A stretch of 64,000 nt of DNA from Nocardioides perillae (GCF_013409425.1 NZ_JACCAC010000001.1:3348001-3412000), one strand, 5' to 3'; counted from the first letter of the stretch, positions 34,862 through 44,227 are shown. A program made the numbers and translations. Notes: generated by a model not told the origin, from the sequence alone.

Positions 34862-37459
34862 GTGACCCTGCCGACCTCTCGACGCACACGTGCCGTGATC
34901 GTGCAGTTCGAGCCTGTGCACGAGGAAGTGGCAGAGGCTCTGCGCTCCGCCTTGGAGGCGCTCGGTGTCGAGGTCACGATCTACCTCAACGAACGTGCGC
35001 TGAGCCGGGGCCCGCTCTACGGCGGGATGGTCAGCGGCGAACGGGTCCACTACCGCCAGCTCGACGACGCCGAGGGGCGAGATGCCCTGGCCCTCGAGCT
35101 CGCCGACTTCGATGTGCTGGTGCTCAACACCTTCCAGCGCAACGGGCACGCCAGCTGGGCGCGGCGTCTCGGACTCCCGACCCTGGGCTTGGTCCACAAC
35201 CCGCCGCTGCTGTTGTCCCAGCAGGAGTGCGTCGACCTCGTCCGATCGGGGCAGGCGGTCCTGGCCACCCTGGCCCCGCACTGCACCGCCGCCCTCATGC
35301 TGGCCGACCACCGCCTGTTCGGTGACACCGTCACGTTGAGCCACACGATGTGGCACCTGCCGGACCCCCCGCGCAGCGCGAGCGGCAAGATCCGGATCGG
35401 GCTGCCCGGAGCGGCGACCTTCCGCAACCGTGACTTCGAGGGCGTGGTGACGGCCGCTGCAGGGCTGTCCCCCACGGAACGGGATCGGGTCGAGTTCGCT
35501 GTCCTGGGCGCCGGCCACGACCGGACCACGCTCGAGCAGATGGTCCGTGAAGCCGGTCTCGACGACACCTTCTGGTTCGCTCCCGTCGATCCGGCCACCG
35601 GTTTCGTGCAGCACGACGTGACGTTCGGGAACATGGCCGGTTCGGACTACCTCTTGCCAGCCCTGCCACCGGACCGTTCCGACTACCGCACGACCAAGAT
35701 CACGAGCGCCGTGCCCGCCTCGGTCGCGTTCGCAGTACCCGCGATCCTCGACCGCTGGACAGCGGCCGTCTACGACATCCCGTGCATCGACCACCCCGTC
35801 GATCAGCTGCAGAGCGGAGTCAGCGCCGCTCTCGCGCTGGGCGAGGACTCCCGGCGCGACCTCGTCGACCAACTGCGACGACGTCGGGAGCGCGACGTGG
35901 AGGCGAACGTCGCGCAGACGCGGCGCGCGCTCGAGCGACTCGACGGCGAGCGTGGGGCACCACGAAGCGGAGCGCGCGACCGCGGAGCTGGGCGGGACAC
36001 CGCCGAGAGGAACGGCTTCCTCCGCTTCGTGGCAGCCGCACTCCCGCACTCCTACGCCCAACGCTTCCAGGACCTGTGGGCACTGTGGGAGACCGGCTTC
36101 GCGCAGGAGGGGTACTTCGTCGAGTTCGGAGCTCTCAACGGGCGCGACGTGTCGAACACCTACCTCCTCGAGCAGCTCGGCTGGACAGGCGCAGTCGCCG
36201 AGCCGCACCCCGCCTTCGCCGACGCGGTCCGGCGCAACCGCTCGTGCCACGTGTCGACCAAGTGCGTCCTCGACGTGAGTGGTCGGACCGTCGAGTTCCA
36301 CGCTGTCAACGGCCGGCCCGCCCTGTCGACCGCGAGCGGTTTCGGGGAGGGAGACGAGCGCGAAGCCCTCCGTGCGGACCACGTCGTGCACCACGTCGAG
36401 ACCACGACGTTGGAGGACCTCCTGGTCGAGGCAGGGGCACCGCACACCATCGACTTCCTCTCCGTCGACACCGAGGGGTCCGAGGTCGCGATCCTGCGCG
36501 CCTTCGACTTCTCGGCCCGTCGCGTCGAGCGCATCTGCGTCGAGCACAACGAGCACCAGCGCGACGAGCTGCACGCCCTCCTGACCGAGCAGGGCTACCG
36601 CCGCAAGTGGCCTGACCTGAGCGGGCACGACGACTGGTACGTCCACGAGTCCGTCAGCGCCCGCCGCAGCCCTGCGGCCCAGGCTGCTCTGCTCCACCGG
36701 GTCAGGACGGTGCCCCCGGCGGTGGTCGGGTGGCACCGGCGGAGGGCCCTCGCCGAGTCGCTCGTGCCCGCGGGGACGACCGTCGCCTCCCTGCCGGGCA
36801 CCGAGCCGAATCGAGGGGGTCGCGACCAGCGCCGCAGCGCCATGACGCGCACCGCGCTGACCCGCAACACCACCCGCCAGGTCGCTCGGGCCAACGGACT
36901 CGACGAGGAGGTGTACGCCCGACGGGTGCGCGCCGCCTTCCGCCGGCTGTGCCGTGCGGTCGAGCCGGAGCAGGCGGTCGAGATCGGCTCCGACGGCTTC
37001 GGGTTCGCCGCCTGGGCCAGCAGGGAGATAGCCGGGTGCCAGGCCGTCGCCTTGGACCTCGGCGTGGCCGGCCAGGCCCCTCCTGGGGTCCAGCACGTCA
37101 CGGTCCACGACGCCACCTGGCGCACCACGTCGGCGTCGGCCGGGACGCTGCGCGACGTCGGCACCGTCCTGCGTGTCGATGGCGGCCACGAGGCGCTGCG
37201 GGTGCTCGACGACCTGCGCGACCTGTTGCCGTCCTGCGACGTCGTCGGCGTCGTGATCACGGCGTCGTCGGACGAGCGGCCCTCGATGGCCGGTCACGTG
37301 GCCCGTGTGCTCACCGATGCCGGGCTGCACCTGGTCCTCGCCGACATCCCCACCGGTGACAGGACGATGCAGGTCTTCGTCCACGAGCGCATCGCCGGGA
37401 GACCGGTCGTCGCCCGCAACGTCGCGAAGGCGCTCCGGCCCGCCGCCGACCCTGCATGA
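34862..37459 (+). CDS. Three-part glycosyltransferase-like / FkbM methyltransferase / methyltransferase-like fusion
   Basis: 865 aa. Part 1 (about 8-345) resembles a GT-B glycosyltransferase: DVLVLNTFQRNGHASWA, LGLVHNPPLLLS, RIGLPGAATFRNRDFEG, then a stretch matching surface-glycan transferases, but no clear catalytic EX7E. A charged linker follows. Part 2 (about 385-600) is an FkbM methyltransferase: GYFVEFGALNGRDVSNTYLL and TIDFLSVDTEGSEVAILRAF. Part 3 (about 665-860) looks like a degenerate Rossmann methyltransferase (AVEIGSDGFGFAAWAS, VTVHDATWRTT). It probably adds and O-methylates a sugar in a surface glycan. Codon use is less GC-biased than its neighbours. GTG start after TAGGGT. The first part's assignment is tentative. 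Confidence 0.7.
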   Translation: MTLPTSRRTRAVIVQFEPVHEEVAEALRSALEALGVEVTIYLNERALSRGPLYGGMVSGERVHYRQLDDAEGRDALALELADFDVLVLNTFQRNGHASWARRLGLPTLGLVHNPPLLLSQQECVDLVRSGQAVLATLAPHCTAALMLADHRLFGDTVTLSHTMWHLPDPPRSASGKIRIGLPGAATFRNRDFEGVVTAAAGLSPTERDRVEFAVLGAGHDRTTLEQMVREAGLDDTFWFAPVDPATGFVQHDVTFGNMAGSDYLLPALPPDRSDYRTTKITSAVPASVAFAVPAILDRWTAAVYDIPCIDHPVDQLQSGVSAALALGEDSRRDLVDQLRRRRERDVEANVAQTRRALERLDGERGAPRSGARDRGAGRDTAERNGFLRFVAAALPHSYAQRFQDLWALWETGFAQEGYFVEFGALNGRDVSNTYLLEQLGWTGAVAEPHPAFADAVRRNRSCHVSTKCVLDVSGRTVEFHAVNGRPALSTASGFGEGDEREALRADHVVHHVETTTLEDLLVEAGAPHTIDFLSVDTEGSEVAILRAFDFSARRVERICVEHNEHQRDELHALLTEQGYRRKWPDLSGHDDWYVHESVSARRSPAAQAALLHRVRTVPPAVVGWHRRRALAESLVPAGTTVASLPGTEPNRGGRDQRRSAMTRTALTRNTTRQVARANGLDEEVYARRVRAAFRRLCRAVEPEQAVEIGSDGFGFAAWASREIAGCQAVALDLGVAGQAPPGVQHVTVHDATWRTTSASAGTLRDVGTVLRVDGGHEALRVLDDLRDLLPSCDVVGVVITASSDERPSMAGHVARVLTDAGLHLVLADIPTGDRTMQVFVHERIAGRPVVARNVAKALRPAADPA

Positions 37460-38292
37460 GGCGCCGTTCCGCCAAGTCACGGCCCGTCGCGGCGTACGCC
37501 CGGGTGCTGGACGGCGAGCACCTCTGGCTGGCGCTGGCCGGGGTCGACGCGGCTGCGGTGCCGGGGCTGCAGCTCGACGACGGCACGACCCTCGCCCTCG
37601 AGGTCGAGGTGGCCGAGCCGCTCCCCGGCGGCGGGGGGTCCTACCGCTGCCCGCTGCCCGACGCGCTGCTGCCCGCCGACGCCCGCCCGGGCGACACCGG
37701 CACCGCCGCCCTGGTGGTGACCGGCTCGAGCGGCGCCGCGCAGCCGGTCGTCGACGCCACCGCGCCCGACGAGGGCCCCACCCGCACGCCGCCCTCGCGC
37801 AGTGGGGACCGGCAGCACACCCTCGGTCGCCGCGCGGACGGCACCCTCCTGCTGACGGCCACCCGCCTCGCGCCGCGGGCCGTGGTGCTCGGCTTCGGCG
37901 GGCCGGTGCCCGACCCCGACGCGCTGGTCGTCGACGTCGCGCTGCCCCCTGGCTGCCCCCCCGTCGTCGACGCCGCACTCGACCCGCTCGACGGCGGCGA
38001 GCCGAGCCTCGCGTCGTGGGAGCCGCTCTCGTCTGCCCACGGCCGGGTGCGGGTGGGGACCGCCGCTGTCGTCCCGCCCGCGGGTGCCCGGCTGGTGCTG
38101 CGCGGCGCGCGGCCCGCGGACGGGCGGACCGGTGACGACCTGGCGGTGCACCGGGCCCGCGACGGGCTCCGCGACCCCGCGACCCTCGTCGCCCTGCCCC
38201 ACCCGCTCGTCGACGACCGCGGCGCCCCCCTGCGCTGGACCTTCGGAGCCGACGGCGCCCTCGTCGTGCGCCGCGCGGAGGCGACGCCGTGA
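37456..38292 (+). CDS. Hypothetical protein of the glycan island
   Basis: 278 aa, ATG overlapping the upstream stop by 4 bp. It is soluble, rich in Pro, Ala, Asp and Leu, with repeated beta-strand patterns (LDGEHLWLALAGV, TLALEVEVAEPLP, HTLGRRADGTLLLTATRLA, GARLVLRGARP). This could be a beta-sandwich accessory domain. No catalytic motif, signal peptide or membrane segment is seen. It is translationally coupled to the GT-Stealth gene (GTGA overlap), so it probably assists that enzyme. I do not recognise the family. Confidence 0.7.
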   Translation: MRRRSAKSRPVAAYARVLDGEHLWLALAGVDAAAVPGLQLDDGTTLALEVEVAEPLPGGGGSYRCPLPDALLPADARPGDTGTAALVVTGSSGAAQPVVDATAPDEGPTRTPPSRSGDRQHTLGRRADGTLLLTATRLAPRAVVLGFGGPVPDPDALVVDVALPPGCPPVVDAALDPLDGGEPSLASWEPLSSAHGRVRVGTAAVVPPAGARLVLRGARPADGRTGDDLAVHRARDGLRDPATLVALPHPLVDDRGAPLRWTFGADGALVVRRAEATP

Positions 38293-41009
38293 AGGTCGCC
38301 TTCCTCGTGCTCACGCTCGACGACGTGGGCGGCACCGCCCGCGCCGTGGTCAACCTCGCCAACCGGCTCGTGGCCGACCACGACGTCGAGGTGCTCAGCC
38401 TGCGCCGCCTGCACGAGCGCCCCCACGCCGCCGTCGACCCGCGCGTGCGGGTCGAGTACCTCGTCGACCTGCGCGACCCGCGGCGCCCGCGCGTCGCCGG
38501 CCACCGACGGCTCGACCCGGCCGAGGCCGCGCGTCTCGAGCAGCAGCCCTCGCGCGCCGTCCCACGACGCTGGGAGTGGCAGCTCAGCGCGCTCAGCGAC
38601 CTCGCCCTCGAGACGGCGCTGCCACGCGTGCGCGCCGACGTGCTGGTCACCGTGGTGCCGGGGCTGCTCGCTCGCGCTGCCGACCTGCTGCCGTCCGACG
38701 TGGCGCTGGTGCACCAGGAGCACCGCACCTCCTTCGACCGCGCCGGCGGCAAGGAGGCGCTGCTGGCCGCCGCACCGCGGGCCGACGCAGTCACGATGCT
38801 CGGCGAGCCAGCGGTCGACTGGCTGCGCGCCGAGCTCCGCGCAGCCTGCCCCGAGACGCTCGTGGTGCCCAACCTGCTCCCGGCCGGGCACCGTCCCCGT
38901 GCCCGCCTCGACGGCGGACCCGACGGCGGGCTCGTGGTCGCGGCCGGGCGCCTCGACGCGGAGAAGCAGTTCCACCACCTGGTGCGCGCCTTCGGCCGCG
39001 TCGCCGACCGGCTGCCCGACTGGCGGGTGCGCATCCTCGGGGACGGGGCGCTGCGCGAGGAGCTGCTCGCCGTCGCGCGCAAGCTGGGCCTGCACGACCG
39101 CGTCGAGCTGCCCGGGACCACCTCCGACATGGCCTCGGAGTGGGCCCGTGCCGACGTCGCGGTCTGCTCGTCGCTGCGCGAGGGCCTGCCATTGGTCGCG
39201 CAGGAGGCGATGGCCGCCGGCGTGCCGGTGGTGGCCTACGACTGCCCGCTCGCGGTGCGCGACATCGTGCGCGACGACGTCAACGGGGTGCTGGTGCCGG
39301 CCGGGGCGGAGCCCGCGCTCGCGCGCGCCGTCCTCGACCTGGCCACCGACCCCGAGCGGCGACGCCGCCTCGGCGACGGCGCGCTGGCCACGGCCGCCGA
39401 GTACGACCCCGACGTCGTCGCGGCGACCTGGGACGACGTGCTGGGACGCGCCGTCGCACGACGCCGCGGCCGGGTCCCCCGCGGCAGCGAGGGCGAGGGG
39501 GGCCGCGGGGGCAGCCGGGCGACCCTCGTCGACCCGCCCACGCCGGCCGGTGTGACCGGACAGGAGACGACCCCCGCCGAGGCCCGCGGCGCCGTGGTCG
39601 CGGCGGTGGCGCGGATCGCCGCGGCGACGTCGTCGGACTGGTTCGTCGTGCCCGCACCCTTCCCGGCCCCGCCCCGCGTGGTCGTGCCCCACGCGCGCCG
39701 CCGCGCGTTCCTGGACGCGCTCGCCGGCGCCGACCTGCCGCCCTGGCTCTCGGCGGTCGACCCGCCCGACCACCGCTGGCTGGAGCGCCGGGGCGCCCCC
39801 GCCGAGCTGGTCGCGGCCGTGCGGCACGGCGCCACCGCCCGGCTGCTGCTCGAGCCGTGGCAGCGCCGCGCCGGTCGCCGGACCCTGCTCGCCGAGGGCA
39901 CGGCGGTGCACGTCGAGTTCTGGCCCGAGGACGAGACCGGCACCTGGCACGCGCCCGTGCCCAACGGGTGGGTGACCACCGCCCGACCCGAGCACGCGAC
40001 GGCCACCGTCGAGGTGGCCGGCGTCGAGGTGCCGACGCTGCCGCTGCTGCTCGGACGCACGGTGGACGACGTCGACGTCCCGGTCGACGTCGTGTTCACG
40101 TGGGTCGACGGCTCCGACCCGGCCTGGGACGAGCGCCGGCGCCGACGCCTCGCCGAGCTCGGGGAGCCACCGGGCGACCCCCGCAGCCGCGGCCGTGCGC
40201 GCTACGCCGACCGCGGCGAGCTGCGCTACGCCCTACGCAGCCTGCACCTCTTCGCCCCCTGGGTGCGGCAGGTGCACCTGGTCACCGACGGCCAGCGGCC
40301 CGACTGGCTCGCAGACCACCCCCGGGTGCGGGTCGTCGACCACCGCGAGGTGTTGCCCGCCGAGGTGCTCCCGACCTTCAACTCCCACGCGATCGAGACC
40401 GCGCTGCACCGGGTGCCGGGACTGAGCGAACACTTCTTGTACTTCAACGACGACGTGGTGCTGGGCCGACCCTTGGGGCCGTCTGCGTTCTTCGACGGCA
40501 CTGGTCGCGCCGCCGTCTTCCGCGCTGCCGTGCCGGTCGGCGACGACGAGAGCGCGCCCGAGCGGCCTCACCTCGCCGCGGCACTCACCAACCGGAAACT
40601 GCTGCAGGAGGCGCTGGGCGTCACCTTGCGCGACCAGGTCGCGCACAGCCCCTACGCCCACCGTGTCTCCGTGCTGCGGGAGGTCGAGGAGCGCTTCGGC
40701 GACGCCCTGCGGCGCACGGCCGCCTCGCCGTTCCGCTCGCCGAGCGACGTGTCCCTCTTGTCGTCGCTCGCCCAGCACTACGGCCTGGCGACCGGGGCGG
40801 CCTACTGGGGCGAGCACGCCTTCCGCTACGTCGACCTCGGCAACGGCGCCGTGCGCCGCACCCTCGACGGCCTGCTGCGCACCCGCGGGCTCGACAGCGT
40901 CTGCCTGGGCGACAACGACCGCTCCGGCCTCCCGCCCGACGAAGTGGCCGCGCTGCTGGCCGACTTCCTGGAGCAGTGGGTGCCGCTGCCCGCGCCCTGG
41001 GAGCGCTAG
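38289..41009 (+). CDS. GT4 glycosyltransferase fused to a Stealth phosphosugar transferase
   Basis: 906 aa. N-terminal GT4 glycosyltransferase (1-400): VAFLVLTLDDVGGTARAVVN, VVAAGRLDAEKQFHHLVRAF and CSSLREGLPLVAQEAMAAGV (nucleotide-sugar-binding Glu region). After a linker the Stealth domains occur in order: CR1 DVVFTWVDGSDPAW (about 600), CR2 RGELRYALRSLHLFAPWVRQ through FLYFNDDVVLG, CR3 near HRVSVLREVEERFG, and CR4 near the C-terminus (LDSVCLGDNDRSG). Stealth proteins transfer hexose-1-phosphate to build phosphodiester-linked capsules. It should build a phosphoglycan repeat. GTG start. Its stop overlaps the convergent sulfotransferase stop in the shared CTAG. Confidence 0.9.
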   Translation: MKVAFLVLTLDDVGGTARAVVNLANRLVADHDVEVLSLRRLHERPHAAVDPRVRVEYLVDLRDPRRPRVAGHRRLDPAEAARLEQQPSRAVPRRWEWQLSALSDLALETALPRVRADVLVTVVPGLLARAADLLPSDVALVHQEHRTSFDRAGGKEALLAAAPRADAVTMLGEPAVDWLRAELRAACPETLVVPNLLPAGHRPRARLDGGPDGGLVVAAGRLDAEKQFHHLVRAFGRVADRLPDWRVRILGDGALREELLAVARKLGLHDRVELPGTTSDMASEWARADVAVCSSLREGLPLVAQEAMAAGVPVVAYDCPLAVRDIVRDDVNGVLVPAGAEPALARAVLDLATDPERRRRLGDGALATAAEYDPDVVAATWDDVLGRAVARRRGRVPRGSEGEGGRGGSRATLVDPPTPAGVTGQETTPAEARGAVVAAVARIAAATSSDWFVVPAPFPAPPRVVVPHARRRAFLDALAGADLPPWLSAVDPPDHRWLERRGAPAELVAAVRHGATARLLLEPWQRRAGRRTLLAEGTAVHVEFWPEDETGTWHAPVPNGWVTTARPEHATATVEVAGVEVPTLPLLLGRTVDDVDVPVDVVFTWVDGSDPAWDERRRRRLAELGEPPGDPRSRGRARYADRGELRYALRSLHLFAPWVRQVHLVTDGQRPDWLADHPRVRVVDHREVLPAEVLPTFNSHAIETALHRVPGLSEHFLYFNDDVVLGRPLGPSAFFDGTGRAAVFRAAVPVGDDESAPERPHLAAALTNRKLLQEALGVTLRDQVAHSPYAHRVSVLREVEERFGDALRRTAASPFRSPSDVSLLSSLAQHYGLATGAAYWGEHAFRYVDLGNGAVRRTLDGLLRTRGLDSVCLGDNDRSGLPPDEVAALLADFLEQWVPLPAPWER

Positions 41010-42097
41010 GCGCGCTCGCGACCTGCGACCCGGCGCACGCCGCGGCGCACGCCGCGGCGCACGCGGCCCGCGGCCACCCGCCACCGCGGGCGCGCGGGAC
41101 CCGTCGACGCCGCCGCCTCCTGCGCGAGCCGGCGCCGGACCTCGCGCCGGGCGCGCTGCACCGCGACGCCGGTGTGGTCGAGGGTGAGGGCCTCGGCCTC
41201 GCGGTGCATCAGCGCGTAGCGCTCCCCCACCTCTCCCAGCCGGGCGACGGCCGCCACGTCGACCGGGTCGTCGACCAGGGCGTCGGCGGCCTCCCAGGCC
41301 GCGTCGGCGACCTCGCGCACCGCCGCGCTCGTCGACACGTCGTCCCAGGACGTGCGCGACCGGTTCAGCCGCACGTCGACGAAGTCGTCGACCGGGTGGT
41401 GCTCGTCAGCCGAGGGCACCGTGACGTCGAGGCCCAGCTGGTCGACGCACCGCCCCACGGCGGACCGCCAGTCGGCGAGCAGGTCGTCGTAGCGCACGAA
41501 GGCGCGCGGGCGCCCGCGCGTGAGGCGCTCGGTGGTGACGGTGCCGTTGACCCAGGAGGCGACGTTGGCGGTCTGGCGCAGCGTGCGGAAGTCGGCGGGG
41601 CGGTCGGCGAGGTAGTGCGTGTCGCGCGAGCGCGCCACCGCTGCGGGGTGGCGCAGCATCGTGACGAAGCAGACCTCGAGCCCGGCCGCGGCGGCCGCCT
41701 CGCACCACAGCTCGGTGAACCACAGCGTGCGCGGGTCCTTGACCAGCAGGGGCGCGCCGGCGCGCCCGCTGCGGTCGGCCTGCGCCGCGTGCTCGGCGAG
41801 CCAGGCCGCGACCTGCGCCCGCACGGCGTCGCGGTCGATCGACTCGTCGACCAGGCGGGCGGCGTCGGGCCGTGCGTCGTTGGTGCGGGCAGGCACCCGC
41901 TCGAGCAGCTCCTTGTGCAGCTCAACGGCCCACAGCGGCTCGTAGAAGCCGCGCGGGTTGCTCTCGTCGGGCGGCACCTCAGGCTGCGGCACCACGAGCC
42001 CGAGGCGCTGCAGCACCCCGGCCATCGTGCTCGTGCCGCTGCGCCCCGCCCCTGCGACGAGCACGAGCCGCCGGGCCCCGGTCGGGGCCGCGCTCAC
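41006..42097 (-). CDS. Sulfotransferase-family protein
   Basis: 363 aa. The 5'-phosphosulfate loop is LVLVAGAGRSGTSTMAGVL (about 10-28). The 3'-phosphate region is CFVTMLRHPAAVARSRDTH (about 160-178). LLVKDPRTLWF and FVRYDDLLADWR are typical of actinobacterial sulfotransferases acting on glycans or lipids. The last 40 residues are Arg-rich and include a 12-bp triplicated sequence encoding RRGVRRGVRR. GTG start overlapping the stop of the gene upstream. Convergent with the Stealth fusion, with a shared CTAG at the stops. Confidence 0.85.
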   Translation of the reverse strand: MSAAPTGARRLVLVAGAGRSGTSTMAGVLQRLGLVVPQPEVPPDESNPRGFYEPLWAVELHKELLERVPARTNDARPDAARLVDESIDRDAVRAQVAAWLAEHAAQADRSGRAGAPLLVKDPRTLWFTELWCEAAAAAGLEVCFVTMLRHPAAVARSRDTHYLADRPADFRTLRQTANVASWVNGTVTTERLTRGRPRAFVRYDDLLADWRSAVGRCVDQLGLDVTVPSADEHHPVDDFVDVRLNRSRTSWDDVSTSAAVREVADAAWEAADALVDDPVDVAAVARLGEVGERYALMHREAEALTLDHTGVAVQRARREVRRRLAQEAAASTGPARPRWRVAAGRVRRGVRRGVRRVAGRERA

Positions 42098-43152
42098 GAG
42101 GGCGCCCCCACGGCCTGCTCGAGCACGCGGGCGAGCGCCTGCTCGTCGGCGTACGGGACGAACAGCGAGGTGTGGCCGCACGCCTCGTCGAGGAGGCGCT
42201 GGCTGGGCAGCGGGGAGTCGGGCGTGCGCTGGTCACCGACCTCCACGACGGTGGTGCCGGGCTCGGCGAAGACCGCGAGGTGCAGCGCGGACCCGGCCGA
42301 GCCCGCGACGACCCGAGCGCCGCGCAGCAGCGCCACCTGCTCGCGCACCGACAGCGTCTCGGGGTGCACGACGGTGAAGCCGGCCGCGCCGGCGAGCCGC
42401 TCCATCTGCTCCTCCCAGCGGGCCTCGACGCGCACCTTGAGCTCGTCGTCGGCGTTCTCGGCGTGGAAGCGCGCGCGGGAGAGGAAGACGGCGGGCTCGC
42501 CCGCCGGCTGCACCGAGGCGGCCATGCGCTGCCACAGCGTCACCGCGTCGGCGCCGACCCGCGACTTCAGCAGCACCGGGCGCGACGCAACGCGCAGGCG
42601 GTCGACCAGACGGGGCTGGGCGCGGACGATCTCGACCGGCATCCCGCCGTAGCCGGCCAGGTCGAGCAGCTCCTCCTGCCACGGCCAGAGGTCGGCCGGA
42701 CGCGTGCGGTCGCCGCGGCCGGGGGCTGCGGGGGCCGGGCCGTAGCAGCTGCGGTGGGCGACGAGGCCCGCCACTGGCTCACCTCCGGTGGCCTCCGGCT
42801 CGGGCCAGAGGTTGGGCACCGTCTCGACCAGGAAGTGGCCGAAGTGGCGGGTCCAGTGGCCGGCGTAGTGCCAGGTGCCGGCGAGGCGGTCAGGACCGCC
42901 CGGGCCGTCGGGGCGCACCACGGCGGCCGGGTCAGCGGCCACCGGCGCGTGCTCGTCACCGTCCCAGTCGCGCTGCGAGAGCGGCACCAGCCGGCCCTCG
43001 GCGTCGTGGACCGCCCCGCTCATCCACCGCAGCGTCTGCCCCGCCATGCGCAGCGGCCCGCGGACGAATCGCGTGACGAGGGCGTCCTCGACGAGCAGGA
43101 CGCCGGGTGGGACCGCGGGGGGCACGGCCCCCGCCCGCAGGCTGAACGGCAC
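42094..43152 (-). CDS. Glycosyltransferase family 61-like protein
   Basis: 352 aa. The family pattern (DUF563/GT61) is present: TWHYAGHWTRHFGHFLVETV (the conserved NHYHW-like start region), VFLSRARFHAENADDELK, FTVVHPETLSVREQVALLRG, and VVAGSAGSALHLAVFAEPG (the GxHGAxL-like loop), ending VVEVGD. GT61 enzymes transfer xylose or GlcNAc in other taxa. It may act on the island's glycan. GTG at 43152 is chosen because GGGGAGGAG lies 6 nt upstream. The frame stays open to 43539, but without support. It is the first gene of a two-gene minus-strand unit with the sulfotransferase. Confidence 0.85.
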   Translation of the reverse strand: MPFSLRAGAVPPAVPPGVLLVEDALVTRFVRGPLRMAGQTLRWMSGAVHDAEGRLVPLSQRDWDGDEHAPVAADPAAVVRPDGPGGPDRLAGTWHYAGHWTRHFGHFLVETVPNLWPEPEATGGEPVAGLVAHRSCYGPAPAAPGRGDRTRPADLWPWQEELLDLAGYGGMPVEIVRAQPRLVDRLRVASRPVLLKSRVGADAVTLWQRMAASVQPAGEPAVFLSRARFHAENADDELKVRVEARWEEQMERLAGAAGFTVVHPETLSVREQVALLRGARVVAGSAGSALHLAVFAEPGTTVVEVGDQRTPDSPLPSQRLLDEACGHTSLFVPYADEQALARVLEQAVGAPS

Positions 43153-43194
43153 GGTCCGCTCCTCCCCAAGCGACGGCTGCGACGACGGCGGCCC

Positions 43195-43200
43195 ATCGTA
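43195..43200 (-). promoter_or_regulatory. -10 (TACGAT) of the GT61/sulfotransferase unit
   Basis: TACGAT on the minus strand lies 42 nt before the GTG at 43152, giving a leader of about 35 nt that contains the GGGGAGGAG ribosome site. The -10 is inferred. Confidence 0.45.
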
Positions 43201-43260
43201 GCCACGGCCGGTCTGCTCGAACCTCACGGGCGGGCTGCGGGGGAGGCGGGACGCCTCCAC

Positions 43261-43266
43261 TAGGGT
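43261..43266 (+). promoter_or_regulatory. Leaderless promoter -10 (TAGGGT) of a sulfotransferase gene
   Basis: TAGGGT lies 6 nt before the GTG at 43273, divergent from the GT61 unit. Confidence 0.6.
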
Positions 43267-43272
43267 GTTCCG

Positions 43273-44163
43273 GTGCTGGGACGACGCCGCAGACCCGAGT
43301 CGAGGACGTTGGGGACCTTCTTGCTGGGGATCGGCGCCCAGAAGGCCGGCACGACCTGGTTGTACGACTACGTGAAGGACGCGCCGGGCTTCGCCGCCGG
43401 CTACCGCAAGGAGTACCACGTGTTCGACGCGCGTGACCTGGCGGAGGAGCAGTGGCTGCTGGAGAACCACGTGCGCGATGCCGAGCGCTCGCTGCAGGAC
43501 CTCCGACAGCGAGGAAAGGCCCGCGCCGGGGTAGTGCACCGCGCCGCGATGGTGGCGGAGCCGCGCTTCTACTTCGACTACTTCACCGGCCTCCTGGCCT
43601 CGCGTGAGGGGGCGCAGCTCGCCGCCGACGTCACCCCCGACTACTGCCTGCTGTCAGGTGAGCGGTTCGCGTCGATCCGGACGCAGTTCGAGCGCCGCCG
43701 CGTGCGGGTCGCCCCGGTCTTCTTGATGCGGGACCCCGTCGAGCGCATCCACAGCACGCTGCGGATGATGGAGCGTGTCGGCACCGACTTCTTCACGGGG
43801 AGCCCGGAGCAGGCACTGCTCGAGCACCACCGACGCGCCAATCTCGAGAAGCGCACCCGCTACGACCGTACGATCGCTTCCCTCGAGCACGCCTTCCGGC
43901 CCGACGAGGTCTTCTACGGCTTTTACGAGGAGCTCTTCAGCACCTCCGAGGTGCGGCGCCTGTGCGATTTCCTCGCAGTCCCGTTCCACGAGCCGGCCCT
44001 CGACAAGCGCAGCAACGCCGCTCCGCAGCCGGCCGAGGACCTGCCGGAGCAGACGGTCCAGGCGGTCGCGACCCACTACCGCCCGGTCTACGAGTTCATG
44101 GCCGACCGCTTCGGCCGCGACAAGGTTCTGCGTCTGTGGCCCAGCGCGCGGTTCGTCCTCTGA
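43273..44163 (+). CDS. Sulfotransferase-domain protein
   Basis: 296 aa. FLLGIGAQKAGTTWLYDYV (about 17-35) is the 5'-phosphosulfate loop in the GxQKxGTT form of heparan N-deacetylase/sulfotransferase-like enzymes. VFLMRDPVERIHSTLRMM (about 155-172) is the 3'-phosphate site. KEYHVFDARD and DVTPDYCLLSGER lie between. VFYGFYEELFSTSEVRRLCD and a C-terminal RDKVLRLWP complete the family pattern. It probably sulfates a sugar of the surface glycan using PAPS. GTG start, leaderless. Codon use is less GC-rich than in genes outside the island. Confidence 0.88.
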   Translation: MLGRRRRPESRTLGTFLLGIGAQKAGTTWLYDYVKDAPGFAAGYRKEYHVFDARDLAEEQWLLENHVRDAERSLQDLRQRGKARAGVVHRAAMVAEPRFYFDYFTGLLASREGAQLAADVTPDYCLLSGERFASIRTQFERRRVRVAPVFLMRDPVERIHSTLRMMERVGTDFFTGSPEQALLEHHRRANLEKRTRYDRTIASLEHAFRPDEVFYGFYEELFSTSEVRRLCDFLAVPFHEPALDKRSNAAPQPAEDLPEQTVQAVATHYRPVYEFMADRFGRDKVLRLWPSARFVL

Positions 44164-44227
44164 GCAGACCTGTCGGGGTGCACTCAGCCGGCCCATGGCG
44201 AGCGCCGGGACCACCGCGACGCCTTGT

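Noticed and set aside
34250..39130. A 1626-codon open frame antisense to ligC-coupled and glycan genes
   Set aside because: High-GC codon bias keeps antisense frames open. The plus-strand genes have recognisable domains and start signals; this one has none.
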